The notes: generated from the letters alone by a model not told the origin. A stretch of DNA of 64,000 bases from an uncultured Porphyromonas sp. (GCF_938046015.1 NZ_CALIXW010000020.1:5798-69797), one strand, 5' to 3'; counted from the stretch's first letter, positions 51,943 through 61,190 are shown. Numbers and translations are program-made.

Positions 51943-52196
51943 GCGGGCTGGCGCGCTTCGCAGCAGAGGCTAGGTGAATTGTCGGGTGTGACTTCGAGGC
52001 CCGCGGGGGCTCCCCTGAGGTGCGGCACTCAGCTACTCCTTATTTATATATAGGCTGGCGGAGTGCTGGGCTGGGGTAGCTGGGGACTAAGATTGGAGCT
52101 CCAGCGCGCCTAATCCGAGGGCGGCGCTTACCTAAAAGTGAGGACGCCTCCGCCCCAGCCCGTCCCTAGCTCTAGGTATATATGCTAAAGAATGCG

Positions 52197-52204
52197 TATT
52201 TTTG
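52197..52204 (+). promoter_or_regulatory. -7 box for the nqr operon
   Basis: TATTTTTG lies 42 bp upstream of the nqrA ATG. Between 51943 and here I see no other element. Confidence 0.6.
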
Positions 52205-52245
52205 TATCCAAATAATTTAACTAAACAATTCATCATTCACGTGTT

Positions 52246-53598
52246 ATGCCGAACATTATCACGATAAAGAAGGGGCTCACGCTCAATCTGAAAGGGAAGG
52301 CACCTGAGGAACAGCTCGCACCAGTGGCTGCAGCTAGCTCCTACGCTGTCGTCCCCGAGGACTATGTGGGCTTTGTCCCCAAGGTGATCGTTCAGCCAGG
52401 GATGCGCGTGCTGGCAGGGGAAGCTCTGCTGGCACATAAGGCTCATCCCGAGCTCAAACTGACCTCCCCCGTCAGCGGTGAGGTCGTCGCCGTCCACAGA
52501 GGCGAGAAGCGCAAGGTACTCAGCGTAGAGGTACGCCCCGAGGCGACCATCGAGTACAAGGAGTACGCCACGGCTGACGCCCTCAGCATGGAGCGCAGCC
52601 AGCTGCTGTCGCTGCTGCTGGAGAGTGGTATGTTCAGCTTCTTCAAGCAGCGTCCCTACGACCGCATCGCTAACCCTCTGGATACGCCTCGTGACATCTT
52701 CGTCACGGCCAACCTGACGGCTCCGCTGGCGCCTAAGTTCGCCTACCTCGTCAAGGGACGTGAGCACGAACTGCAGCTGGCGCTCGATGCGCTCACGCGC
52801 CTGACCCCAGGTAAGGTCTACCTCGGCGTCGGGACGGGTGAGCTGACGGGCATCCGCACGGTAGAGCGCGTAGAGGTACGCGGTCCACACCCTGCAGGGC
52901 TGGTCGGCGTACTGATCAATCACACGGCACCTGTCAACAAGGGTGAGGTCGTCTGGACGCTCAAGGCTACCGACCTCTTGGTCATCGGCCGCTTCCTCAA
53001 GACAGGTCGTGTAGACTTCTCCCGCACCATTGCCCTCACGGGCTCGGAGGCTAAGGAGCTGGGCTACGTCAAGGTGCTGCCTGGGGCACGCTTCGATGAG
53101 GTGCTCGCAGGGCGCCTAGCTAAGAAGGATAGCCACGAGCGTATCATCGAGGGTGATGTCTTCACTGGGGTGAAGGTAGATGAGGCCCACGATCGTATGA
53201 GCTTCGGCATCGACCAGATCACCATCATCCCCGAGGGGGACGATCAGCACGAGGTGCTGGGCTGGGCGCTGCCTCGCTTCAAGCAGTTCAGCATGAGCCG
53301 CACCTACTTCTCCTGGCTGATGCCAGGTAAGGAGTACGCGCTGGATGCGCGTATCAAGGGTGGACGTCGCGCCATGATCATGAGTGGTCAGTACGACAGC
53401 GTCTTCCCTATGGACATCTACCCTGAGTTCCTACTCAAGAGCCTCATCGCCTTCAATATCGATGATATGGAGGCCCGTGGTATCTACGAGGTGGCGCCCG
53501 AGGACTTCTCGGTCTGCGAGTTCGTGGACACGTCCAAGATACCCCTGCAGCAGCTCGTGCGCCAGGGGCTGGATGAGCTCTACAAGGAAATGAACTAA
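52246..53598 (+). CDS. nqrA: Na+-translocating NADH:quinone reductase subunit A
   Basis: The 450-aa peripheral subunit starts MPNIITIKKGLTLNLKGKAPE, the conserved NqrA N-terminus. An N-terminal barrel-sandwich region (VIVQPGMRVLAGEALLAHK, TSPVSGEVVAVHRGEKRK) resembles the RnfC/NqrA fold, and the C-terminal segment keeps MDIYPEFLLKSLI. NqrA helps form the ubiquinone/menaquinone site of the complex. It is the first gene of nqrABCDEF, 33 bp ahead of nqrB. Confidence 0.97.
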   Translation: MPNIITIKKGLTLNLKGKAPEEQLAPVAAASSYAVVPEDYVGFVPKVIVQPGMRVLAGEALLAHKAHPELKLTSPVSGEVVAVHRGEKRKVLSVEVRPEATIEYKEYATADALSMERSQLLSLLLESGMFSFFKQRPYDRIANPLDTPRDIFVTANLTAPLAPKFAYLVKGREHELQLALDALTRLTPGKVYLGVGTGELTGIRTVERVEVRGPHPAGLVGVLINHTAPVNKGEVVWTLKATDLLVIGRFLKTGRVDFSRTIALTGSEAKELGYVKVLPGARFDEVLAGRLAKKDSHERIIEGDVFTGVKVDEAHDRMSFGIDQITIIPEGDDQHEVLGWALPRFKQFSMSRTYFSWLMPGKEYALDARIKGGRRAMIMSGQYDSVFPMDIYPEFLLKSLIAFNIDDMEARGIYEVAPEDFSVCEFVDTSKIPLQQLVRQGLDELYKEMN

Positions 53599-53631
53599 CC
53601 CCCAGGTTTCACTTATTAAAGGACAACGACC

Positions 53632-54840
53632 TTGAACGCTTTAAGAAAACAAATCGATAAGATCAAGCCAGCCTTCACTAAGGGTGGTCGCTTCGCGGCC
53701 CTGGAGTCTGTCTTCGATGGCTTCGAGACCTTCCTGTTCGTCCCGAACACGACCTCGAAGCGTCGTGGCGTGCATGTGCATGACGCCATAGACAGCAAGC
53801 GCACGATGAGCGTGGTGATCTTCGCCCTGCTGCCTGCCCTCCTCTTCGGGATGTACAACATCGGGCTGCAGCACAATATAGCCCTCGGGCAGGAGTCCAG
53901 CTTCTGGGCAACCTTCCTCTACGGGCTCCTCTCGGTACTGCCACAGATCGTGGTATCCTACGCCGTGGGTCTGGGGATCGAGTTCATCATCGCTCAGCTC
54001 AAGCATGAGGAGATCCAGGAGGGCTTCCTGGTGACGGGGATCCTGATCCCCATGATCATCCCCGTGGAGACGCCCCTGTGGATGATCGCCGTAGCTACGG
54101 CCTTCGCTGTGGTCTTTGCTAAGGAGGTCTTCGGTGGTACGGGCTACAATGTCTTCAACGTCGCGCTGGTGACGCGTGCCTTCCTCTTCTTCTCCTACCC
54201 CGCAGCTATGTCGGGCGACAGCGTCTGGGTACGCCTGGGCTCGAGCTTCGGCTTCGGTGGCGAGGGTAAGGTCGTGGACGGCTTCTCGGGCGCTACGCCT
54301 CTGGGGCAGATCGCTGCTGCCAAGGGCGCGCTGCCTGACATCCACAATACGCTCGGCGGTGCACTCACCGACTGGGATGCCTTCCTGGGCTTCCTCCCCG
54401 GCTCTGTGGGTGAGGTCTCCACGCTGGCTATCCTCATCGGTGCCCTCATCCTCATCTTCACGGGGATCGCTAGCTACAAGATCATGGTATCGGGTGTGGT
54501 AGGGGTCTTCGCTATGGCCTCGCTCTTCAACGCTATCGGCGCTACGCCTGCCATGCAGGTCTCGGCACTGCACCATCTCCTCTATGGGGGCTTCGCCTTC
54601 GGGATCGTCTTCATGGCTACCGACCCTGTGACGGCTGCACGCACCGAGGCGGGTAAGTGGGTCTATGGCTTCCTCGTCGGGGTCATGGTCGTCTTCATCC
54701 GTGTGCTCAATGCGGGCTACGCTGAGGGTATGATGCTCGCCATCCTGCTGATGAATACCTTCGCTCCCCTCATCGACTACATCGTCGTAGAGCGCAACGT
54801 CAACAAGCGTAAGGCACGCCTCGCAGTAGCTAAGAACTAA
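53632..54840 (+). CDS. nqrB: Na+-translocating NADH:quinone reductase subunit B
   Basis: The 402-aa membrane subunit has about ten helices. The Thr that carries covalent FMN in the family is in GFSGATPLGQ (about residue 220). The likely start is a TTG at 53632 (MNALRKQIDKIKPAF), since no ATG fits the conserved N-terminus. NqrB is the main sodium-conducting subunit with NqrD and NqrE. It lies 17 bp before nqrC. Confidence 0.97.
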   Translation: MNALRKQIDKIKPAFTKGGRFAALESVFDGFETFLFVPNTTSKRRGVHVHDAIDSKRTMSVVIFALLPALLFGMYNIGLQHNIALGQESSFWATFLYGLLSVLPQIVVSYAVGLGIEFIIAQLKHEEIQEGFLVTGILIPMIIPVETPLWMIAVATAFAVVFAKEVFGGTGYNVFNVALVTRAFLFFSYPAAMSGDSVWVRLGSSFGFGGEGKVVDGFSGATPLGQIAAAKGALPDIHNTLGGALTDWDAFLGFLPGSVGEVSTLAILIGALILIFTGIASYKIMVSGVVGVFAMASLFNAIGATPAMQVSALHHLLYGGFAFGIVFMATDPVTAARTEAGKWVYGFLVGVMVVFIRVLNAGYAEGMMLAILLMNTFAPLIDYIVVERNVNKRKARLAVAKN

Positions 54841-54857
54841 GACAGCAGCAACACACG

Positions 54858-55592
54858 ATGGATACAAACAAGAACTCATACGTGATCATCTACGCATCCG
54901 TGATGGTCATCCTCGCCGCGGTCTTCCTGGCTGGGGCGAACATCCTGCTCAAGCCTTCGCAGGAGGAGAACGCTCGTATCGATAAGATGGAGCAGATCCT
55001 GCGCGCCCTCGGGCAGACGCCCTCCAAGGCCGACGTCATCTCCACCTACGAGGGGCTGATCAAGAAGGAACTCCTAGTCAACGCCGAGGGACAGGTCGTC
55101 CAGTCCTTCGAGGGCGGGGAGATCGGTAAGAGCGCTGCCTTCAACGCCAATACCGAGCTCGACTACAAGCTCATCGCCAAGGGCGAGCAGCGTGACCTGC
55201 CCGTCTGGGTCGCTGAGGTCGGGGGTAAGACCGTCTACGTCCTGCCGCTCAATGGCGCTGGGCTGTGGAATAAGATCTGGGGCTACATCGCGGTAGACGC
55301 CGCTGACCACTCTACGGTCACGGGAGCAGACTTCGGCAACGCTGGGGAGACCCCAGGGCTCGGTGCCGAGATCTCTACGCCTCGCTTCTCTGCCGAATTC
55401 CAGGGCAAGCAGCTCTTCCGTGAAGGCAAGTTCACGGGCATCGCTGTCGTCAAGCCCGGGCAGAAGGTGGACGATAAGGACTATGTCGACGGCATCTCGG
55501 GCGGTACGCTCACCAGCAACGGCGTCCACGACATGCTGCACCATAGCCTCGCTCCCTTCCAAAAGTTCCTCGAAACCTATAACGCGCAGTAG
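54858..55592 (+). CDS. nqrC: Na+-translocating NADH:quinone reductase subunit C
   Basis: The 244-aa protein has one N-terminal membrane helix (VIIYASVMVILAAVFLAGANILL) and a periplasmic FMN-binding domain. The flavinylation motif is DGISGGTLTSNGV, in which the Thr after GG would carry FMN. Upstream ApbE-dependent maturation is expected from family knowledge, but apbE is not in this window. nqrD begins 2 bp after the stop. Confidence 0.97.
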   Translation: MDTNKNSYVIIYASVMVILAAVFLAGANILLKPSQEENARIDKMEQILRALGQTPSKADVISTYEGLIKKELLVNAEGQVVQSFEGGEIGKSAAFNANTELDYKLIAKGEQRDLPVWVAEVGGKTVYVLPLNGAGLWNKIWGYIAVDAADHSTVTGADFGNAGETPGLGAEISTPRFSAEFQGKQLFREGKFTGIAVVKPGQKVDDKDYVDGISGGTLTSNGVHDMLHHSLAPFQKFLETYNAQ

Positions 55593-55594
55593 CT

Positions 55595-56236
55595 ATGTCT
55601 CTCTGGAATAAAAAGAATAAAGAAACCCTTCTCGGTCCGCTGAGCAAGAACAATCCCATCATGGTGCAGATGCTCGGCATCTGCTCCGCCCTTGCCGTGA
55701 CCTCCAAGCTGGAGCCCGCCCTCGTCATGGGGCTGTCGGTGACCATCGTCGTGGCCTTTGCCAACGTGGTGATCTCGCTCCTGCGTAAGGGGATCCCCAA
55801 CCGCATCCGCATCATCGTACAGCTGGTGGTCGCCGCTACGCTCGTGACGCTGGTCAGTGAGGTCCTCAAGGCCTATGCCTACGACGTGAGCAAGCAGCTC
55901 TCCGTCTTCGTCGGGCTGATCATCACCAACTGTATCCTCATGGGTCGTCTGGAGGCCTTCGCCCTTGGTAATGGTCCCTGGGAGTCCTTCCTCGATGGGG
56001 TCGGTAACGGCCTCGGCTACGCCATCGTGCTGGCTGTCGTCGGCTTCTTCCGTGAGCTGCTGGGCTCGGGGACGCTGCTGGGCTTCCAGGTCATCCCTCA
56101 GTCGCTCTACGCTACCGATGGTATCCATGGCTACGTCAATAATGGCCTGATGATCCTGCCTCCGATGGCACTCATCTCCGTGGCTGTCCTCATCTGGATC
56201 CACCGCTCCTATAACAAGGAGCTGCAGGAAAACTAA
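55595..56236 (+). CDS. nqrD: Na+-translocating NADH:quinone reductase subunit D
   Basis: The 213-aa integral membrane protein has six predicted helices and conserved segments QMLGICSALAVT and GLIITNCILMGRLEAFA. The Cys in ITNCILMGR corresponds to the half-helix cysteine that, with NqrE, binds the intramembrane iron-sulphur cluster. nqrE follows after 34 bp. Confidence 0.97.
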   Translation: MSLWNKKNKETLLGPLSKNNPIMVQMLGICSALAVTSKLEPALVMGLSVTIVVAFANVVISLLRKGIPNRIRIIVQLVVAATLVTLVSEVLKAYAYDVSKQLSVFVGLIITNCILMGRLEAFALGNGPWESFLDGVGNGLGYAIVLAVVGFFRELLGSGTLLGFQVIPQSLYATDGIHGYVNNGLMILPPMALISVAVLIWIHRSYNKELQEN

Positions 56237-56270
56237 CATCTCCCACGCCTACTAGTAGTATCAAGAAAGA

Positions 56271-56888
56271 ATGGATACATTAGCCTTATTCTTCCGGTCG
56301 ATCTTCGTCGACAATATGATCTTCGCCTACTACCTAGGGATGTGTTCGTTCCTGGCGGTATCGAAGAACGTAAAGACCTCCTTTGGTCTGGGACTAGCGG
56401 TCATCTTCATCCTCACCTTCACGCTGCCGATCAACTACCTTCTGGAGACCAAGGTCTTCAAGCAGGGAGCCCTCGATTGGCTGCTCGGTCCTGAGGCTGC
56501 GAGCATTGACCTCTCCTTCCTCTCCTTCATCATCTTCATCGCTGTCATCGCTGCCTTCACGCAGCTGGTAGAGATGCTCGTCGAGCGCTTCAGTCCTTCG
56601 CTCTATGCCTCGCTGGGGATCTTCCTCCCGTTGATCGCCGTGAACTGCGCTATCCTCGGGGGCTCGCTCTTCATGCAGCAGCGTGAGTTCCCCACGATTG
56701 GGGAGGCTACCGTCTATGGCTTCGGCTCCGGTATCGGCTGGATGCTGGCTATCGTCGGTATGGCAGCTATCCGTGAGAAGCTTCAGTACTCGGACGTACC
56801 CAAGCCCCTGCGTGGTCTAGGGATCACCTTCATCATAACGGCGCTGATGGGTATAGCCTTCCTCAGCTTCTCGGGTGTCAAGATGTAA
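56271..56888 (+). CDS. nqrE: Na+-translocating NADH:quinone reductase subunit E
   Basis: The 205-aa integral membrane protein is the structural partner of NqrD with inverted topology. Conserved features are FVDNMIFAYYLGMCSFLAVSK with its Cys, and LPLIAVNCAILGGSLF with the second Cys. These cysteines are expected to bind the intramembrane cluster between NqrD and NqrE. nqrF begins 18 bp downstream. Confidence 0.97.
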   Translation: MDTLALFFRSIFVDNMIFAYYLGMCSFLAVSKNVKTSFGLGLAVIFILTFTLPINYLLETKVFKQGALDWLLGPEAASIDLSFLSFIIFIAVIAAFTQLVEMLVERFSPSLYASLGIFLPLIAVNCAILGGSLFMQQREFPTIGEATVYGFGSGIGWMLAIVGMAAIREKLQYSDVPKPLRGLGITFIITALMGIAFLSFSGVKM

Positions 56889-56906
56889 TAGCGAAGTCTC
56901 TAAGTA

Positions 56907-58148
56907 ATGAATACAACCATCATACTCATCAGCGTAGCAGTCTTCCTGCTGCTGACGCTGCTGCTCGTCGTCGTGCTGCTCGTCGCTAAGAGCAAGCTCG
57001 TCCCCTCGGGCAATGTCAAGCTCACCATCAACGGGGAGAAGGAGGCTGAGGTGCCCATCGGGGGTACCCTGCTGAACACCCTGCAGAGTGAGAATATCTA
57101 CCTCTCCAGCGCCTGCGGTGGTGGTGGTGCCTGCGGTCAGTGCCGCTGCCGCGTCGTCGAGGGCGGCGGTGAGATCCTCCCCACGGAGAAGGGTTTCTTC
57201 TCTCGCAAGGAGCAGTCCGAGCACTGGCGCCTAGCCTGCCAGACCAAGGTCAAGGAGGACATGCAGGTCATCGTCCCCGAGGAGGTCTTCGGCGTCAAGG
57301 AATGGGAATGCGAGGTCATCTCTAACCGCAACGTTTCGACCTTCATCAAGGAGTTCGTCGTCAAGCTCCCTGAGGGTGAGGTCATGAACTTCAAGAGCGG
57401 TAGCTACGCACAGATCACCATCCCCAAGTACGATATCAAGTATTCGGACTACGATATTGATGAGAAGTTCCGCGGGGACTGGGATCACTTCGACATGTGG
57501 AGCCTGACGTGTAAGAACGACACGGAGACCATCCGTGCCTACTCTATGGCCAACTACCCTGCCGAAGGGAACATCATCACCCTCAACGTGCGTATCGCCA
57601 CGCCTCCTATGGACCGCGCTACGCATAAGTGGATGAACGTCTCGCCAGGGATCTCCTCCTCCTACATCTTCTCCCTCAAGCCTGGGGACAAGGTGCGCAT
57701 GAGTGGTCCTTACGGGGACTTCCATATCCAGGATACGGATGCTGAGATGCTCTACATCGGTGGTGGTGCAGGTATGGCACCGCTGCGCGCGCAGATCCTC
57801 CACCTCTTCCGCACGCTCCACACGGGCCGCAAGGTATCCTACTGGTACGGTGCGCGTAGCAAGAAGGAGATCTTCTACGAAGAGGACTTCCGCGAGATCG
57901 AGAAGCAGTTCCCCAACTTCAGCTTCCATATCGCCCTCTCCGATCCTCAGCCTGAGGACAACTGGACGGGCTACACCGGCTTCATCCACCAGGTCATCCT
58001 CGACAACTACCTCAAGAATCATGAGGCTCCCGAGGATATCGAGTACTACATGTGCGGCCCTGGCCCCATGGCCAATGCCGTCAAGGCGATGCTGGAGAAC
58101 CTCGGCGTAGAGCGCTCGCAGCTCTTCTTCGACGACTTCGGCGGCTAG
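56907..58148 (+). CDS. nqrF: Na+-translocating NADH:quinone reductase subunit F
   Basis: The 413-aa subunit is the NADH entry point. One N-terminal helix (IILISVAVFLLLTLLLVVVLLV) is followed by a ferredoxin domain whose 2Fe-2S cysteines are in SACGGGGACGQCRCRV and a later RLACQ. The FAD site is IRAYSMANYP, and the NADH-binding domain has YIGGGAGMAPLRAQ and YMCGPGPMANAV. It ends the operon, followed by a strong terminator. Confidence 0.98.
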   Translation: MNTTIILISVAVFLLLTLLLVVVLLVAKSKLVPSGNVKLTINGEKEAEVPIGGTLLNTLQSENIYLSSACGGGGACGQCRCRVVEGGGEILPTEKGFFSRKEQSEHWRLACQTKVKEDMQVIVPEEVFGVKEWECEVISNRNVSTFIKEFVVKLPEGEVMNFKSGSYAQITIPKYDIKYSDYDIDEKFRGDWDHFDMWSLTCKNDTETIRAYSMANYPAEGNIITLNVRIATPPMDRATHKWMNVSPGISSSYIFSLKPGDKVRMSGPYGDFHIQDTDAEMLYIGGGAGMAPLRAQILHLFRTLHTGRKVSYWYGARSKKEIFYEEDFREIEKQFPNFSFHIALSDPQPEDNWTGYTGFIHQVILDNYLKNHEAPEDIEYYMCGPGPMANAVKAMLENLGVERSQLFFDDFGG

Positions 58149-58203
58149 CCGTCGCTCGGCCCAGGCCCAGGCTAGAGAAACAGATCCTGCCCTCGGGCAA
58201 TGC

Positions 58204-58247
58204 ACAGCGCCCCCTGCAGTCTCGCACTGCAGGGGGCGCTGTCTTTA
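58204..58247 (+). terminator. Terminator of the nqr operon
   Basis: ACAGCGCCCCCTGCAGT pairs exactly with ACTGCAGGGGGCGCTGT around TCTCG, followed by CTTTAG. Confidence 0.82.
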
Positions 58248-58390
58248 GGGGCGTCCTTGGGGGGCTGGGGGTACGCGTCGGCTTTAGCCTGGGACGCTTC
58301 GTACACAGCTCCGTCCTTGTCCCCGCCCTTCTTCTCGGAGCGCTCTCGAGGGGAGGGAGTGCGGGCTAAGGCAAGGGGGAAGGATAAAGT

Positions 58391-58446
58391 CTAGGGGGAG
58401 CAGCCGCGCGCCGTGCTAGACGCTGGGCTGCTCCCCCTAGAGCTTG
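58391..58446 (-). terminator. Terminator of ksgA
   Basis: CTAGGGGGAGCAGCC pairs exactly with GGCTGCTCCCCCTAG. On the minus strand it is followed by ACTTTAT and lies 37 bp after the ksgA stop. Its arms share CTAGGGGGAG with the boundary unit of the 22-bp arrays. Confidence 0.7.
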
Positions 58447-58482
58447 AGCGGATGTGTGTGGATGGGCGGCGGGGCTGATGGG

Positions 58483-59271
58483 CTAGCCGCGGGCAGCCTG
58501 CAGGGCCTCGAGGCGTAGCGTTAGGTCGATGAAGGACTCCACGCCCAGCTGCTCGGGGCGCTTGCCGAAGATCGGGTCGCTGTAGTCGTAGTCGGGCCCG
58601 AAGAGTCCCTTGAGCGAATTGCGTAGCGTCTTGCGCCGCTGGTTGAATCCCGTCTTGATGACCGTCTTGAAGAGGCTCTCTGAGCAGCCGAGGCTCTGGC
58701 GCTGATTGCGGATGAGGCGGATGACGCCGCTCTTGACCTTGGGGGGTGGATTGAAGACGTGCTCGTCCACGGTGAAGAGGTACTCGACATCGTACCAGGC
58801 CTGCAGCAGCACGCTCAGGATGCCGTAGTCCTTGTTGCCCGGAGGTGAGGCGAGGCGCTGGGCGACCTCGCGCTGCAGCATCCCCGCGCAGTAGGGGATG
58901 CGCTCGCGGTAGTCGAGTAGGCGGAAGAAGATCTGAGAGGAGATATTGTAGGGGTAGTTGCCGATGAGGCTGAAGAGGCCATCGGGCATATAGTCCTCTA
59001 TGGGGAGCTGGAGGAAGTCGCCCGAGATGATGCGGCCCTCGAGCTGGGGGAAGTGTTCCCCGAGGTAGGCCACGGACTCTTGGTCGAGCTCGATGACGCG
59101 CGTGTCGAAGCCTAGGGCGAGGAGGTACTGGGTGAGGACACCCATCCCCGGGCCTATCTCGAGGATAGGTAGCTCACGGTAGTCCTCGAGGGAGCGTGCG
59201 ATGCGCTCGGCGATGCTGAGGTCGGTGAGGAAGTGCTGCCCGAGGGCTTTCTTTGCTTTTACTTGCTGCAT
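58483..59271 (-). CDS. ksgA: 16S rRNA (adenine1518-N6/adenine1519-N6) dimethyltransferase
   Basis: The 262-aa protein (also called RsmA) starts MQQVKAKKALGQHFLTD. The SAM site is LEIGPGMGVLTQYLL (about 36-50) and the catalytic NxPY motif is IGNYPYNISSQIFF (about 107-120). It dimethylates two adjacent adenines near the 3' end of 16S rRNA during small-subunit assembly. Upstream, the minus strand has a weak TATTTTAG (59308-59315) that could serve as the -7 region. Confidence 0.97.
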   Translation of the reverse strand: MQQVKAKKALGQHFLTDLSIAERIARSLEDYRELPILEIGPGMGVLTQYLLALGFDTRVIELDQESVAYLGEHFPQLEGRIISGDFLQLPIEDYMPDGLFSLIGNYPYNISSQIFFRLLDYRERIPYCAGMLQREVAQRLASPPGNKDYGILSVLLQAWYDVEYLFTVDEHVFNPPPKVKSGVIRLIRNQRQSLGCSESLFKTVIKTGFNQRRKTLRNSLKGLFGPDYDYSDPIFGKRPEQLGVESFIDLTLRLEALQAARG

Positions 59272-59574
59272 GTATCGTGGTGAATACTTAGTCCTTTAGT
59301 AGAGCGCTAAAATACCACAATTAGACGATAGTCAGCCACTAGCACCTTGAGGATCAAGCGCGAGGCTCCATGCGAGCTGCGCTTGCGCGATGCTCTTCTT
59401 GGGCTGTCCGCGGGGGACGAAGCCGCTCCCAAGCGCCCCCGATGCAGCCCAAGACGGAGCAAATCCGCAGGCGAGACGGGAGGCTTAGCGAAAGGATGCC
59501 CGCTACGTAAGGAGCCTTCGCCTTCGCCTCGTTGGGCCAAGCACAACCCTACTGCCCCTGCCGCAGCTTCCTGC

Positions 59575-59678
59575 GCCTATTGGGGGAGGGCTAGGGAGAG
59601 GGATATCAGTCAGCGCTCTGAGGGGCGCCCGTGGCTCGCGTGAGGGACGTCAGTCAGCGTCGTCACTGATATCCCTCA
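59575..59678. repeat. 22-bp-phased intergenic array G (GC type)
   Basis: Cores lie at 59602 (GATATC), 59624 (GGCGCC), 59646 (GACGTC) and 59668 (GATATC), exactly 22 bp apart; all four are perfect palindromes. One step upstream is the inverted boundary unit GCCTATTGGGGGAGGG. The flank polarity turns over at GTCAGCGTCGTCACTGATA, a junction shared with array A. It lies between divergent ksgA and the 60153 gene. I see nothing identifiable in 59316-59570 or 59690-60050. Confidence 0.85.
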
Positions 59679-60052
59679 CAGCGCTGGGGCAGGGCGCTTG
59701 GGTTCCTTGCCTGATAGCGGGAGGCTTGTCTCGGGTAGGGCAGGGCGATGGGCTTAGCCTAGGGTGGGATGGCTACACCGCGTTTGATTAGCGCTTCTGC
59801 ATTAGGCCCTAGGGGCAGAAGGTAGCCCAATCGGGGCGGCATTACGAAGAGCCTAGGTTTGCTCCCGTCCTGCGTATCCTAGCTTGGCGGGCTAGGGGAG
59901 GGCTTGGGTCGAAGGAGTTCGAGGCGGAGGCTCGGGGGCGGCTTGGTCGACTGTCTTGTCTTGGGGGGCTGAGGCGCTGGGTCGTGGCCGCTGGAGGAGC
60001 GGCTCGGGAAAGGTAGTGGCAGGGCGCTGCGGGGTGAATGGCGAAAACTTAG

Positions 60053-60060
60053 TACATTTG
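60053..60060 (+). promoter_or_regulatory. -7 box for the 60153 operon
   Basis: TACATTTG lies 93 bp upstream of the ATG at 60153. Confidence 0.58.
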
Positions 60061-60152
60061 CCTCTGCCAAGGCATATATATAATAGTATAAGGAGCTGTG
60101 TGCCCGCCGCCTCGGAGCAGACCCCAGCGCGGCAGAGAGCACATACACAGAT

Positions 60153-61184
60153 ATGAAGACCAATCCTACGACAAAGGCCATCCTCTGGATCGTCATCCCG
60201 CTGCTCATCGGCGGGCTGGGTTTCTGGGGACTCTACCGAGAGACCGACTGGCGGGAGCTGGGGCAGACGCTGAGCAGCGAGGTACGCTACCCAGTACTCT
60301 TCTTCAGCCTCCTCTTCGGCCTGATGAGCAACCTCTGTCGTGGCCTCCGCTGGGAGCTGCTCGTAGCGCCGCTGGCGACCGACGGCGCTCCCCCGCGGCG
60401 TATCAATACCATCTGTACTGTCCTCGGCTCCTATACGGTGAACATGGGTATCCCCCGCTCGGGCGAAGTGTGGCGCTGCGTCGAGCTGGAGCGCAGGGAG
60501 CAGATCCCCTTTGCGCAGCTTTTCGGTACGCTCATTGTAGACCGTCTGGTGGATGTCCTCATGCTGGGGCTAATCCTCGTGGGGATCGTGGCCTCGAGCA
60601 CGGATTTCTTTAGGGACTACTTCGCCCAGCACCCCGAGGTGCTCGAGGCGCTGGTGGCCTTTGCCCACAGCCCCTGGATGCTCGTCCTCATCGCCCTAGG
60701 GCTGGGGAGCGTGGCGCTGGTGCTGTGGCTGCTGCGCTATCGCCCCGAGGGACGCGTGGCGCACTTCCTCCGCCAGCTCTGGCTGGGTGGGATGAGCATA
60801 CGCCAGATGCCGCACCGTGGGCGCTTCCTGCTCTTGACGGCGCTGATCTGGATCGGCTACTTCTGCTACTTCTACTTTGCCCTCTTCGCCTTCCCCGCTA
60901 CGGAGCACCTGCCGCTCTCGGTCGCAGGCATCGCCTTTGCCCTGAGCAGCATGTCGGTGATCGTACCCGTGCAGGCAGGGATGGGCGCCTGGCATGCGGC
61001 CGTCATCGCGACCTTCACCACCTTCGGCATGGCCCTGCAGCCCGCACAGGACTTCGCCTTCATCGTCCACACGGCACAGACCCTGTGGATCACGCTCTGC
61101 GGGCTCATCGCTATCCTCGCACTCCCGATCATCAACAGGCACTACGTGCGCCAGCGCTTCGCCACGGAGCATACTACACCTTAA
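60153..61184 (+). CDS. LPG_synthase_TM (UPF0104)-family membrane protein
   Basis: The 343-aa protein has about eight hydrophobic helices. The segments LLFGLMSNLCRGLRWELLV, YTVNMGIPRSGEVWRCVELERRE, FGTLIVDRLVDVLMLG and VPVQAGMGAWHAAVI match the lysylphosphatidylglycerol-synthase transmembrane family (PF03706/UPF0104). There is no aminoacyl-transferase domain, so it is the stand-alone flippase-like form, of uncertain lipid substrate in the inner membrane. pepD follows after 6 bp. Confidence 0.88.
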   Translation: MKTNPTTKAILWIVIPLLIGGLGFWGLYRETDWRELGQTLSSEVRYPVLFFSLLFGLMSNLCRGLRWELLVAPLATDGAPPRRINTICTVLGSYTVNMGIPRSGEVWRCVELERREQIPFAQLFGTLIVDRLVDVLMLGLILVGIVASSTDFFRDYFAQHPEVLEALVAFAHSPWMLVLIALGLGSVALVLWLLRYRPEGRVAHFLRQLWLGGMSIRQMPHRGRFLLLTALIWIGYFCYFYFALFAFPATEHLPLSVAGIAFALSSMSVIVPVQAGMGAWHAAVIATFTTFGMALQPAQDFAFIVHTAQTLWITLCGLIAILALPIINRHYVRQRFATEHTTP

Positions 61185-61190
61185 TAATGA

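Noticed and set aside
53641..54879. 412-aa minus-strand ORF
   Set aside because: It is antisense to nqrB; the His/Glu/Asp-rich translation is the complement of hydrophobic membrane codons.
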